Shown one piece after another: positions 13,070 to 22,809 of a stretch of 64,000 nt of DNA. The stretch lies in contig PDIP01000020.1 in the NCBI GenBank assembly GCA_002811645.1, positions 90,939 to 154,938 of the forward strand. The letters run 5' to 3'. Origin of the DNA: Corallochytrium limacisporum (taxonomy: Eukaryota; Opisthokonta). The notes under the pieces were generated by a model. The model was not told where the DNA came from. It did not search any database and worked only from the letters and a program-made list of their open reading frames with translations. How positions within the stretch are numbered: the first letter of the stretch is position 1; the number at the start of each line of letters is the position of its first letter. Position numbers and translations under genes: made by a program.

Positions 13070-15448
13070 ATCTTGAGATGGCGGCTTGTTTACGTGACAT
13101 ACAATGCCAACTGCTGAGCACAAAAGATCCTTCAAAGGAAGAACCAAAGAAGGGGGTACTAGCCTTCGCCACCCTCGTATGCGTAGCAGTCGTACTACCT
13201 GTCCCGCTACTACCCATCCTCAAGGTACTTTTGTTGTACCAAAATTGCCATTCGAAAGGATAGTAGCTACGAACCGATGAAGAAGAAAGGATAGGAAGAA
13301 AGAGTCTGTACTACAAGAAACATACCGGACAAAAATGCCAGACAAGACACTATAATTGAATGATGATGTTAGCGTACAGATTGACCGTCTGCAAGTGGAT
13401 CGGGAATGAGGTGTAGGTTGGCGATTCCGTTCTTGCACTATGTTCCTACCGTGACTGGACCATAACTGGCCCTTATGTCTGGATGTTCCATGTTGACAGC
13501 GAGAGTGGGGCTCTGTCCAAATCCGTACGCGAGAGTCCAGAGTGTGGCAACGAAATCGAGCTCTCGTTCGAAAGTTGACCATGGAAACAAGCTTGTAAGC
13601 GCTGCGGACTTTCTGTGGTAGACGGAAGGCAGGCTAACCAAAATTGAGGCTTGCTTGTGGGGGGTGGTCCCACATTCCAGATTCCTCTCTGGCAATATGA
13701 GAGTTTTGCGGTTCGGCTCTAGGGTTTTGATTTATTCTGCAGATCGATGGCAGAGCGGTTTCTCCACAAAGCGACACCTCCCTGATTCTATGAACCAATT
13801 CTGACGTGGTAGGCAAACGGAAGGACGGGAGGTGATTTCTCTTGTGTGACGATGGCGCACTTCCGACTGTACAGTCTAAAGCTGAGATGTTCTTTGTCTT
13901 GTTCCAGCTGCAAACTCATGCGGAGCATTTGGATCAATATATTGGAACTTGGGCTTGAAGGAGACATCCCGTTCTACCGCGTACTTCAGATCAGCGTCAT
14001 TCTACTTCTTTGAGATTCCTATGTTGCAGGTATTAGCGTTGTTAACAGCAGCCATTGAATGTAATGTAAAGCTCACGCTCGCTTTACGACAAGGAACATA
14101 TTTGGAAGCCAGCTGATTTTGGTGTATAATCGTTGTATGACAACCCACTTCAGCATTGCAACCAACTAGATGATGAGTTCCCTAACTGGAAGTACCTTGC
14201 CATCAAAATCGCCAGTGTCCGCGACATCCACGCATTAACAAAGAAAACTTCTTTGAAAGCCAAAACTTCTTGATGATCTCAGATAGAGAGCGCCCCCACA
14301 GTCATTGCCCTTAAGACTGCCGATATGAGTGAGCGCACGGAGAATGTGCTCTGTAAACCTGGAGGAAAATGGTAAGAAAATGAGTAGGTATTAGACGTTC
14401 TACATTTCCTCTGCGTGCTTCAATTATCGTCAGATTCTACGGCCTCTGCACCATCGCTCAAAGTGCGGGCCATTCTTTCTTTCACTGCCACCACGGTCAG
14501 CAAGATTCGCGCTGTATCTCTACCATCTAGTTTGTGTACATCCCGCACCACTGGTGTGTCGAGGATCCCCGCCTTCTCTCCATGGCCCTTGTTTTTGGTT
14601 CACGAAGCCCTATGTTCAATCGTCAGATCCTAAACAAGCGAACCAAGGATCGTGAGATCATCTCCACCGTCATGATCATCCACCCCACCAACGGATCACG
14701 GAACATGCTGAACGACGGGTGAGGCTGATGGGTGTGGTGGAGCTTGAGAGCGTGACTTACCTATGGACTCTCCTTGCTGCTGTGCTCTATATGCTCGGGT
14801 GTACCAGTCGATGTACCGGAGTCTTGGGTTGCGCCCAGAATCCAGTGGAACACCCGATCCTCTTGGCACCATCCACACTGCTGCTGTATCGCCGATGGTG
14901 ACTCTGATCCATCTACATCACAACATCGATGGTGGATGAAGGTACCCTCTTTGGACTGGCTTGTCAAGGTCGTTGGTTGTTGCGAAGAAGCCGTCGAAAG
15001 GAGTCGGTGAATTACCAAGTCCGTTTGTCTTTTTGTGCTATCTCTGTGGGCGACGGAATGTGCATTGTGACAACTTGTAGAAGCCGAGCACAAGCTGATG
15101 GCTCCTCGAGGCAGGAGCATCCGCTATCAGCGACAAGGGTAGCCGTCAGGCCATTTTGTCTGCTGGGCAAGCAGAGCCGCCGGCAAAGGGGTTACCACAT
15201 GCATGTCCCTGAACAGGCCAACAGAATTCACAGCATCCTATTCTTTCTGACGGCTCTCATCGATTGTTTGGCCGGAATTCCGCCCAGCAGCGGCCGCCTT
15301 TCAACCATGGCCACAAGCAGTTATTCCATGGTAGCAGTGCGATGAATACTCAGCAACCGCCTGGGCATAGGTACTAGCTAGACGCCCGACACACCCCGAT
15401 CCCTATATTGCACCCCTTGCATACACTATCAGCGGAGTCCCAGCTGAG

Positions 15449-15509
15449 CCCCCCCCCCCCCGGGGGGAGCCTACCCCGGCCCTCTCAGTCAAACTGACAA
15501 GAGGCTGGG
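15449..15509. repeat. C13/G6 homopolymer junction followed by an imperfect hairpin
   Basis: A run of 13 C (15449-15461) abuts 6 G (15462-15467). Shortly after it, CCCGGCCCTCTCAGT (15475-15489) can pair with 15493-15509 with small mismatches or bulges around a short CAA loop. It is the most strongly structured spot in the gene desert. The homopolymer length may be affected by sequencing or assembly error. Confidence 0.5.
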
Positions 15510-18500
15510 CTTCCTCGGCTGGTTCTTGGCTACACTTCGCTGCAGTCACCAGAGCTAGGGGAGGTTTAGAAAAATCGTAGATACGAAGCTTAGGTGGTTG
15601 TTCAATAAGGAAGAAGTACGAGATCTAGGAAACCCCTCTGAAACCCTCCCTTGTCCCCCTCCCTCAATAAGTTTATTTCTGAAAACCCTAGGATCGGTCG
15701 CTTAGCGAAGAAACAAGTATTGCGCGAAAGACGTTCTTCCCGCATCTATCTCGCCAGCAGAGTTAGTCTCCTGTTAGTGGAGAAAGATAGAGTGCGCAAA
15801 CCAATCCCTACCTTTAAGTGGCATTCTCTGCAAGCCAGTGAATTTAGTACATATTGTAGGATGGAAATTTCACTCGTCGCCACAACAGAAGGCTTTCACG
15901 CAAAGTCGATGAGCCCGACCCCCTCACTTTCTTCTGTAGCGACGAAGTCGGTGGGCCCCTGTTTGGCAGTTGGGCTGTGCACTGGGAAGGATTTTGGTGG
16001 TTAGCTCAATACTTTCGGAAGAGGGGCGAAAACCGATTTCATTTTTTGCAACAAGCATGTAGTGCTCACTGTATGTGTCTGAATGGCAGTCCAATATCTC
16101 TCCAATCACCCACACAGAGAGTGTTCAGGATCCGAAACAATTGAGAAACCCACAGAGCTCACGCACTCCACTGCATCAGTTGACATGCACCAGCATGTGC
16201 GGACTGAGTAGATGGTAGCAAATGGAAGAAACTTGTGCACTATACTATAACCACGGCACCTGGATAACCCAAATAACTACCAACAGTTTGGGTCAGTCCT
16301 GCTTGAGATTCACCGTCCAATGTGACTCCGGTCCTCCGACAATCTGAACAGACACTATGGTGTTGTTGCTGAGCGATCCTTTTTCTTCCAATCCCTTTCC
16401 CTTCCAGGTGGATGGGCATGGCCACAGTTCTGGGGTAGCCGCCACAGTTGCCTTGAGAAGCGCATGGCAAGCTCACCCACCACCGGATTCCTTCCACTTC
16501 ATGTGCCCCACCTCTCGTTCTACGGAGCATCATCCAGCATCATCAAAATTGCAACGGTACTAGTGCTCTTGCTGCGATGGGATGTGCTTGCACTGGTGCG
16601 TCGTGGGTTGTTGGACTAGGAAACGGTCAAAAGGAAGAGACGACGATTGACCACGCAGGCAGGAAGTCAATGTGATCAAGTATGCAGGTTTTCTAACTTT
16701 TCTCCTCCTTTGTTTTCCCAAGGATTGGTGAAAATGCATCTACCAGCACCAGCGTTTCAACATCCACTGCGAATGGGATACTAGTGGGCATTCGTACGAC
16801 CTGAAAGAGGAAGACGAAGAAGACGACGATGAGCGAGTAAGAAATGGAAGTAGGGGACAAAGCTAGATAGACTATTGGAACAGAGATTGGGCCGACAAGA
16901 ATAAGCAGAAACGGCTGTAACATTGGCGTCTGGTGATAGAGTTAAAAAAAGGGTGCGACCACATTTGAGATGATGATGTCCTTGGAATGTGTGTAGTCAT
17001 TCATGCCAGACTTGCCCATAGTGCTTGGCAGCGGCAAGAATGAAGATAAGGACGTCCACGATGGCATGCCACTTACCGAGATTGCAGCAGACACAATTTG
17101 AAGGCAACACAGGCTTCAGCGCGAGCGAGCTTGACGCGATCTCAAAAACCCAATCTTCCGTTCGAGGTCGGAGAAGCTGCGGAGAACAAGAGTCTCCTAC
17201 CTAACTCTGTGGTATGCCTACCATTTCATTGTACGAATCGCATTTCTACCTCGAATGCACAAATGTTAGTATACATGTGCCTGTGCTTCTGATTCTGGCA
17301 CATCATTTGCTGCAAACCCAACAAGAAGTGAACACTTCATCAGGCCACGGCCACTACATACAGACAAGATCTGATATCCTGCCACTTTCACCATTGGTGA
17401 GCATGACTGAACCAACAACCTGATCTTACGATCTGGGGCAAAAACCTCTGTCGAAGGGAAACAGAGTGCATGCGCAGCAACTCCGAATGTTTCTCTCTAT
17501 CTTGTGTGTCCTCGCGCTGTGTTTGTCGCTCATCCTGCGGTCTTCACCACTCCTTAATAAAACACATTCGACATGGAAAGATGACCATTTGAAGACGACT
17601 GTTGTAGGAAAGGACTAACGATATCTCCATGGTCAAGCCATCTTTCAAAAGACCACCGAGGTCTCCTTATTCGGGGTTACGATACAATGGCACGTCCTGT
17701 GTCGTGGGCTTCCTAACATCTGGTACAAGCATGCTCCGATCGCCTTCCCCAATTTAGCCCTAGTATGACTGATATTTGCTCTCTTGAGTACGATGCGAGG
17801 TGTTGACTGCTCCAGCTGGTACATTGATCAATCAGCGCAGCAAGAACATCATCCACAGTATCGATGTGCGTAACGATCCACGACTGCCTGCTTATTGTTT
17901 GTTCATCTTTGTGCGCTACGTTCGTAGATTACTTCGTCCCGTTTGGATCCGGTTGCTTTGGTGCTTGTGCGCGTGCAAGCAAGGGACAGATCCGACCTCT
18001 CTTGAACTTCGTGGCTCTAAAGGAGGACTCGGACGCGGTGCTGCTGCTGCCTCTTCGCTGCAGATGTGTCAGCCCACGTATCAAGAATAACGAGATCTAC
18101 CCAAAATTTTATTACACCATTGGCCTGCTTTACCATGAAACTAGCATCTGACTCGCATGCTGTCCTCCAATACAGTTGTAGATGGAAGTCACATACCATG
18201 CTGTCGTTTGCCTCCCCGCTCAAGAGTTGGGCCTGGTGGATACTGTCGTAATGTGAACATCCTGTTCGAAAATGAAGTGCTCCCACTCGTCGAGTGAATC
18301 CAGATCTGGCATGATGCAACCAAAATGAGTCCGAGAAGCGACCACAACCCGAAGACAGCTGCTCGACCAGGGTGAACAAGGTGGTCGGTGTGGAATCGGT
18401 ACGTTGTGTGGGGGTCCAAAATCGATCGATTTCTCTATCTTTGCTCAAGCCCATTTCTCTCTATGCATCGACACGTGGACATATACTGCCATGGTATCCA

Positions 18501-19658
18501 GAGCCCAATGCCTCTCCCATACACAGGCCCTTTTGCACTTTGGCTAAGTAGTGTGCACTTTCATGTCATCTCCCTGACTTGGAGTGCGTTTGCACAACGA
18601 ACGCTTTCATGTTGGCATTCTTTGCCCAGCACACAGGGCAGTCATACCCTATGGGCTGTTCTTCGTGCACACAAAGCGCACGGTTTGACTCTTAGAAAGC
18701 GATTGCAGTCTCCATAACTGAAAGCACATGCTCACGGATGCACTTCAGTTGATGAGCCTCTCGGGCAAAGTTCTTGAATCAGTACTTTGTGATTACTTTC
18801 ATGATTTATATTGATCTAATCTGAAATCCGTACATACACGAAATCGATTACGAAAGTACTCACTTGTATGGTTGATTTAGATGGTAGCACGAAGGCCAGG
18901 TTGGAGGGCATTTCGCGGGGAGGGTTAAATATACAAAATTTGCAGACCCATCTCCACAGTTATCCTTGGCACCAATGCGAAATGGGCCATTTTGCGGCCT
19001 AGATTTCAATCTCCAAATCTTGCAGCAGGCAAATGCCTGGGTGTACCAGCGGGACTGTAAGGGAGGGGGGAGAGGGGGACGAAAATGGCCCCAAGCCATT
19101 TACTACGAAGCTAGTGGGCTTTTTGTCCGGTAGTGAATGTTCTGGTTGGTGGGGTTCGATGAATGGATTGCAAGACGAACGGGTGATCGTGGGGCTGTGC
19201 CAACTGCGGGTCTCGCAACGATAGAGAGCGCTGAAACGAGCGAGGTTGGATTTCCATTCGCTGGCTGCTGTTTTGGTTTCTCCAAAACTAACACGAGTAG
19301 GGAAGAAGCATTTTCTGGAGGTTCCGTTGGCGGCTGGGTATCGCTCGAACCTTCTCCGCAGGAGCCGGCACGGAGTGTTTTATTTGGGGTTCACTGGAGG
19401 GTCGACTATCTGACGGGGCTTGGGTGCTGTCGTCGTCATTTTTTCAGGGGCTTATTGTTTTTTCTTGAACAGCAAATATGAGTTTGGTTTATGTGGCACT
19501 CTTGTTTGTAGATGTGGCAGTATCGCTCTTACGGATCATGTATTACTCACTGCGATCATTAAGTTCACTATGGCTTTGTTTGGGGTCCTGACGTGGCGTG
19601 TAGACAATTCGAAGAGGTATAAGGGTACTTCATACCGAAATCTGGCTTAACCAGAACA

Positions 19659-19760
19659 ATGGATATGGATCAATACGTTGTAAAGAAAGATTCAGACACA
19701 CTAGTAATCGTAGAGGCGCTGTCCAAATCTGGAGAGAGTGGGATGGTTCAAGAAATGTAG
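19659..19760 (+). other. Upstream ORF (33 codons) before FAF2
   Basis: An ATG in good context (ACAATGG) opens a 33-residue frame starting MDMDQYVVKK and ending at TAG 50 nt before the FAF2 start. It is in a different frame from FAF2 and does not overlap it. If the FAF2 mRNA leader reaches this far, it could reduce FAF2 translation or act through reinitiation. The transcript start is not visible from the sequence, so this is a candidate only. Confidence 0.35.
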
Positions 19761-19810
19761 ATAGTTTTCGTACACGAAATCCGAGATTAGCTTCAAAGAA
19801 CGTCATAACC

Positions 19811-21157
19811 ATGCCAGTGTCAGAAGAGGACGTGCAAACGTTCTCAACAATCACTGGTATTGAGGACATGGCTGACTGCAGACAGAAAGTAGAGGCTTGG
19901 GGATCTTTGGAAGCTGCTTTAGATGGACATTTTCGTGGTGCGAGCCCACCGACAGCGGCTCAGCGGGACACGCAGGGTGCGGGGTCAGGCCTGCGGCGGC
20001 GCAATGTTGGAACAGGAAGAGCAGGCGGGGCCGGGGACAATGGTTATGGTGCTGGAGCAGGAGGTGCCGCCCAGTACGGCCCAAACACTGTTCCCAGCGG
20101 ACCCTTGGGTGTTATCATGGCTCTGGCGATTTTCCCTCTGCGTATTATGCTTGGTGTCCTAGCCACTGTATTGGGCCCGATAATTAGGTTCCTCCCGGGC
20201 CTGAATTCTCTGGTCGAGAACCTAAACGCGCCACCACCGCCTGCAGAGGAACAGATTAGAATGTTTATTCGGGCATTTGTTGACCGGTATGGCAATGACC
20301 ATCCGACATTCCTCCAGTGCTCCTACGACCGCGCCGTGGAGCGGGCAAAAACTGACCTGAAGTTTCTGTTGGTTTACCTGCACTCTCCGGAGCACACAGA
20401 TACGGACCGGTTTTGCCAAGAGGTGTTGACATCAGAGCCCATCATTGACTATGTAGACGGCAATTTTCTCTGCTGGGCCGCGAGCATTGACAGCGTGCAG
20501 GGTAGCTACGCAGCTCATTCGAAGCTGCACGCTGTTACCTACCCGTCGATGTTTGTGCTGCTCTTTAAAAATGGTCGGATGACCGTAGTGCGACGCATTG
20601 AAGGTTCTGGCTTGGCTACTATTGAGAGCTTACTAGGGTCTTTGGCGCAGACAATAAGCGATAACGAGCGGGAGCTGGACCGTCAGCGCCGAGACCGGGA
20701 AGAGCGAGAGGTGACGGCCCAGCTCCGCCAGGAGCAAGACGCCGAGTTCTTGGAGGCTTTGCGCCAGGATCAGGAGAAGGAGAAGCAGCGCCAGGAAGAA
20801 GAGCGCCTGAAGCGTGAGGCGGAGGAGGCGGAGCAGCGTCGCCTGAAGGAACTTGAGGAAATGCGTGCTCAGAAAGGACAGTCCCTGCCCGACGAACCCG
20901 CTGAGGACAGTCCAGGGGTGATTAAGATTTTGGTTCGTCTGCCACAAGGAGGACGCTTGACGCGACGATTCCTACCTGAAAATACTTTACAGCAAGTGCA
21001 CGATTGGGTACATTCCAAGGAACCAGGAACGGACGATTTTCATCTCTGCACAAACTTTCCGAAGAAGATTTATACTGACGAGGAGCACACTGTGCCCATT
21101 GGAGATTTGGGCCTAAGCGGCAATGTTATGTTGCTTTTACAGGACAACGAAGCCTAG
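19811..21157 (+). CDS. FAF2: FAF2/UBXD8-like UBX-domain protein (ER/lipid droplet p97 adaptor)
   Basis: A 448-residue protein with the full FAF2 domain order. There is a UBA-like N-terminus (about 4-42), a Gly-rich linker, a hydrophobic hairpin (about 97-130) that would insert into the ER or lipid droplet face, a thioredoxin-like UAS domain (about 147-282), a charged coiled coil (about 284-356) and a C-terminal UBX domain (367-448). FAF2 recruits the AAA-ATPase p97/CDC48 to the ER for degradation of ubiquitinated proteins and regulates lipid droplets. The p97-contacting loop, usually Phe-Pro-Arg, reads FPK here (416-418), a conservative change. The start is the first ATG of the frame and precedes the UBA directly. 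The next gene downstream, TOP1, is on the same strand 1.65 kb away. The closest alternative is another UAS-UBX protein such as FAF1 or UBXN7, but the hairpin favours FAF2. Confidence 0.9.
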   Translation: MPVSEEDVQTFSTITGIEDMADCRQKVEAWGSLEAALDGHFRGASPPTAAQRDTQGAGSGLRRRNVGTGRAGGAGDNGYGAGAGGAAQYGPNTVPSGPLGVIMALAIFPLRIMLGVLATVLGPIIRFLPGLNSLVENLNAPPPPAEEQIRMFIRAFVDRYGNDHPTFLQCSYDRAVERAKTDLKFLLVYLHSPEHTDTDRFCQEVLTSEPIIDYVDGNFLCWAASIDSVQGSYAAHSKLHAVTYPSMFVLLFKNGRMTVVRRIEGSGLATIESLLGSLAQTISDNERELDRQRRDREEREVTAQLRQEQDAEFLEALRQDQEKEKQRQEEERLKREAEEAEQRRLKELEEMRAQKGQSLPDEPAEDSPGVIKILVRLPQGGRLTRRFLPENTLQQVHDWVHSKEPGTDDFHLCTNFPKKIYTDEEHTVPIGDLGLSGNVMLLLQDNEA

Positions 21158-21367
21158 CGGGAGTAGAGCGATCTACAGTGTAATTCAAAGAGACAAGATA
21201 CCTGCCTACTTTTCCCTTTCCACTACGCAGGCCCTTCCGAGTAGCAGTGTGAACACCAAGGAACCTGATCGTTGTGGCAGCATTTGCAAACTAATGTTTG
21301 CTGGCCTAATACACCCAAATTTCGTAGTCCGTATATAAAAATTCCCTAGTTTGAAAAAAAAGACTCC

Positions 21368-21387
21368 AAGAACACGAACGTGTTCTT
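21368..21387. repeat. Palindrome 3' of FAF2, 9-bp arms
   Basis: AAGAACACG and CGTGTTCTT surround a 2-nt AA centre, about 210 nt after the FAF2 stop and followed by a T-rich stretch. It could be an RNA 3'-end hairpin or a dimeric DNA-binding site. Confidence 0.55.
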
Positions 21388-21565
21388 AGATTTTATTTGC
21401 CACGGATTCAAAATCTATTTGTCACTCAGATCCGCCGGAGGAACTTGAATCGGATACTAAATGTATTTGCACTGAACTCCTCGCGTTGCAAGAAAGGCCG
21501 GAAAGTAACCGCAAAAATGTTTGTTGGATCCGGTGAACAAGCTGTTTCTCTCCATTTGCTCTGAG

Positions 21566-21607
21566 GCAAACTTGTCGATGGGTCTATGAGCAAACTTGTC
21601 GATGGGT
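21566..21607. repeat. 18-bp direct repeat, two copies with 24-bp period
   Basis: GCAAACTTGTCGATGGGT occurs at 21566-21583 and again at 21590-21607, separated by 6 nt. This is a short tandem duplication in the FAF2-TOP1 spacer. Confidence 0.8.
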
Positions 21608-22809
21608 TTTCTTCAGTACATTGAATACTGAAATTGGCCATGAGCCGGTGCTAGAAGTGCCTGGCAACCCCTGCAAAATCTAGAACGACCGATCAATTTT
21701 TTGTAGCAGCGGCGACCCGAGCGCACCACCGTCGCGCGAACAGTTTGGGACCTAGCTGATGTGCCATTTCGGTACTGAACATATGAAAAACACCGGGAAC
21801 TTTTGCACGTGGATCGTTGAGTTCGCATGGGCGCGTGGAAAGCAGTGGTAAGGAACAGTCCGGATACCCGCCGGCATGACAAGAACGATACATTTCAGAA
21901 TTCGCCTTGAAAGTGCTTCGCGATCGGGAGACTGGTGGGTGCCGTGTACCCGGTTCTTCTTTCCTTGCAGCTCCATTCTCCCATTTCCGGCGAATTACTT
22001 CGGGGTTTGTTTGAGGTTTATCTTCTTTTGTCCTCCCTGTCCCCCACTTTTGTAACACCCCCTTCTCCCCCCCCCCTGCGCCCCTTTTTTTTTCTCTTTT
22101 TTTTTCCTTTTTTTCTATTTTGTGGACCCTGTCGGTTTTCGGACCTTGCTGCACCAACTTTGTCTTCCTTGTTTTATATTACAATTTTTTTGGGCGCCAA
22201 AGGTGGGGGAGTCGTGGAGGTGGAGAAAGGGGGAAGAGAGAGGGAGAGAGCGAGGGTGACAGAGGGAAAAAAAAAATTGCCCCAGTGCGAAAGTGCCGCC
22301 AATTGCAGCGCTGCGCCCGCCAACAAGGGGGGTTTCCGGTGCAGAAGGGGGCTTCCCAGGTCCCTCGGGAAACAAAGGGTGAGACCGAACGCCTCCCTCG
22401 CACTGCAACGCGGGGTACGCGGCCAGCACGCCTTCCCACTCTATTGGCCTCAACTAAGGTGTGGTTCCCTTGTTTTTTTTTTCTTTCTCTGAGTGGCTGG
22501 AGGCCGTCCGCCAGTTCTCTCTCTTCTTCACAAGATTTAGTGTGGCGTTTTGACAAAAGTTGCGTGCACAGCCCCGCTGGGCATGCGAGGAAGAGGCACA
22601 CACTTGGCAGGCAGCAGCCTCGCCTTTTGGCGGAAAAGAAGTGTACGCACTCTGTGGAGACGGTGTGCTCCAATGGGAAACAGAGGCCTATGAACGTGCC
22701 TCAATTATCCACCAAATGATAATATGATGGTGGGCTATTTCAAGCAAACAGGCTGTCTTTACCAAAACCTATTTGGGAATCAATTAGTTTGGAATCGGTG
22801 TGACTCCAA

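Larger units (their letters stand above)
1..19810. other. Gene desert, about 19.8 kb, no supportable protein gene
   Basis: I see no frame here that resembles a known protein. The open frames are short (up to about 160 codons), overlap on both strands and have no family motifs, as expected by chance. The stretch begins with a pyrimidine-rich run (1-66). It holds several inverted repeats (1687-1717, 4622-4650, 12322-12345, 13034-13069, 15449-15509), a TGG tract near 8400-8423, CAT/CAA-rich DNA (2940-3060) and a CATT run near 6936-6953. I found no convincing tRNA, rRNA, CRISPR, telomere or terminal-repeat transposon signature by eye. Every recognised gene to the right is intronless, so hidden multi-exon genes are unlikely but not excluded. 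It could be a long non-coding transcript region, a decayed-element region or centromere-like DNA; the sequence alone does not decide. Confidence 0.6.
21158..22809. other. Intergenic: FAF2 3' side and TOP1 promoter region
   Basis: No gene is supported here. The stretch contains a palindrome at 21368-21387, an 18-bp direct repeat at 21566-21607, pyrimidine-rich DNA (22017-22118) with long T and C runs, and a purine-rich patch (about 22204-22277). The long overlapping frames on both strands come from this low complexity. Confidence 0.7.

Noticed and set aside
18419-18432. AAATCGATCGATTT palindrome
   Set aside because: Short palindromes of this length occur by chance and it has no context.
21935-22719. 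Overlapping long frames on both strands between FAF2 and TOP1
   Set aside because: They result from poly-pyrimidine and poly-purine tracts, with Lys/Arg/Ser/Phe-only composition.
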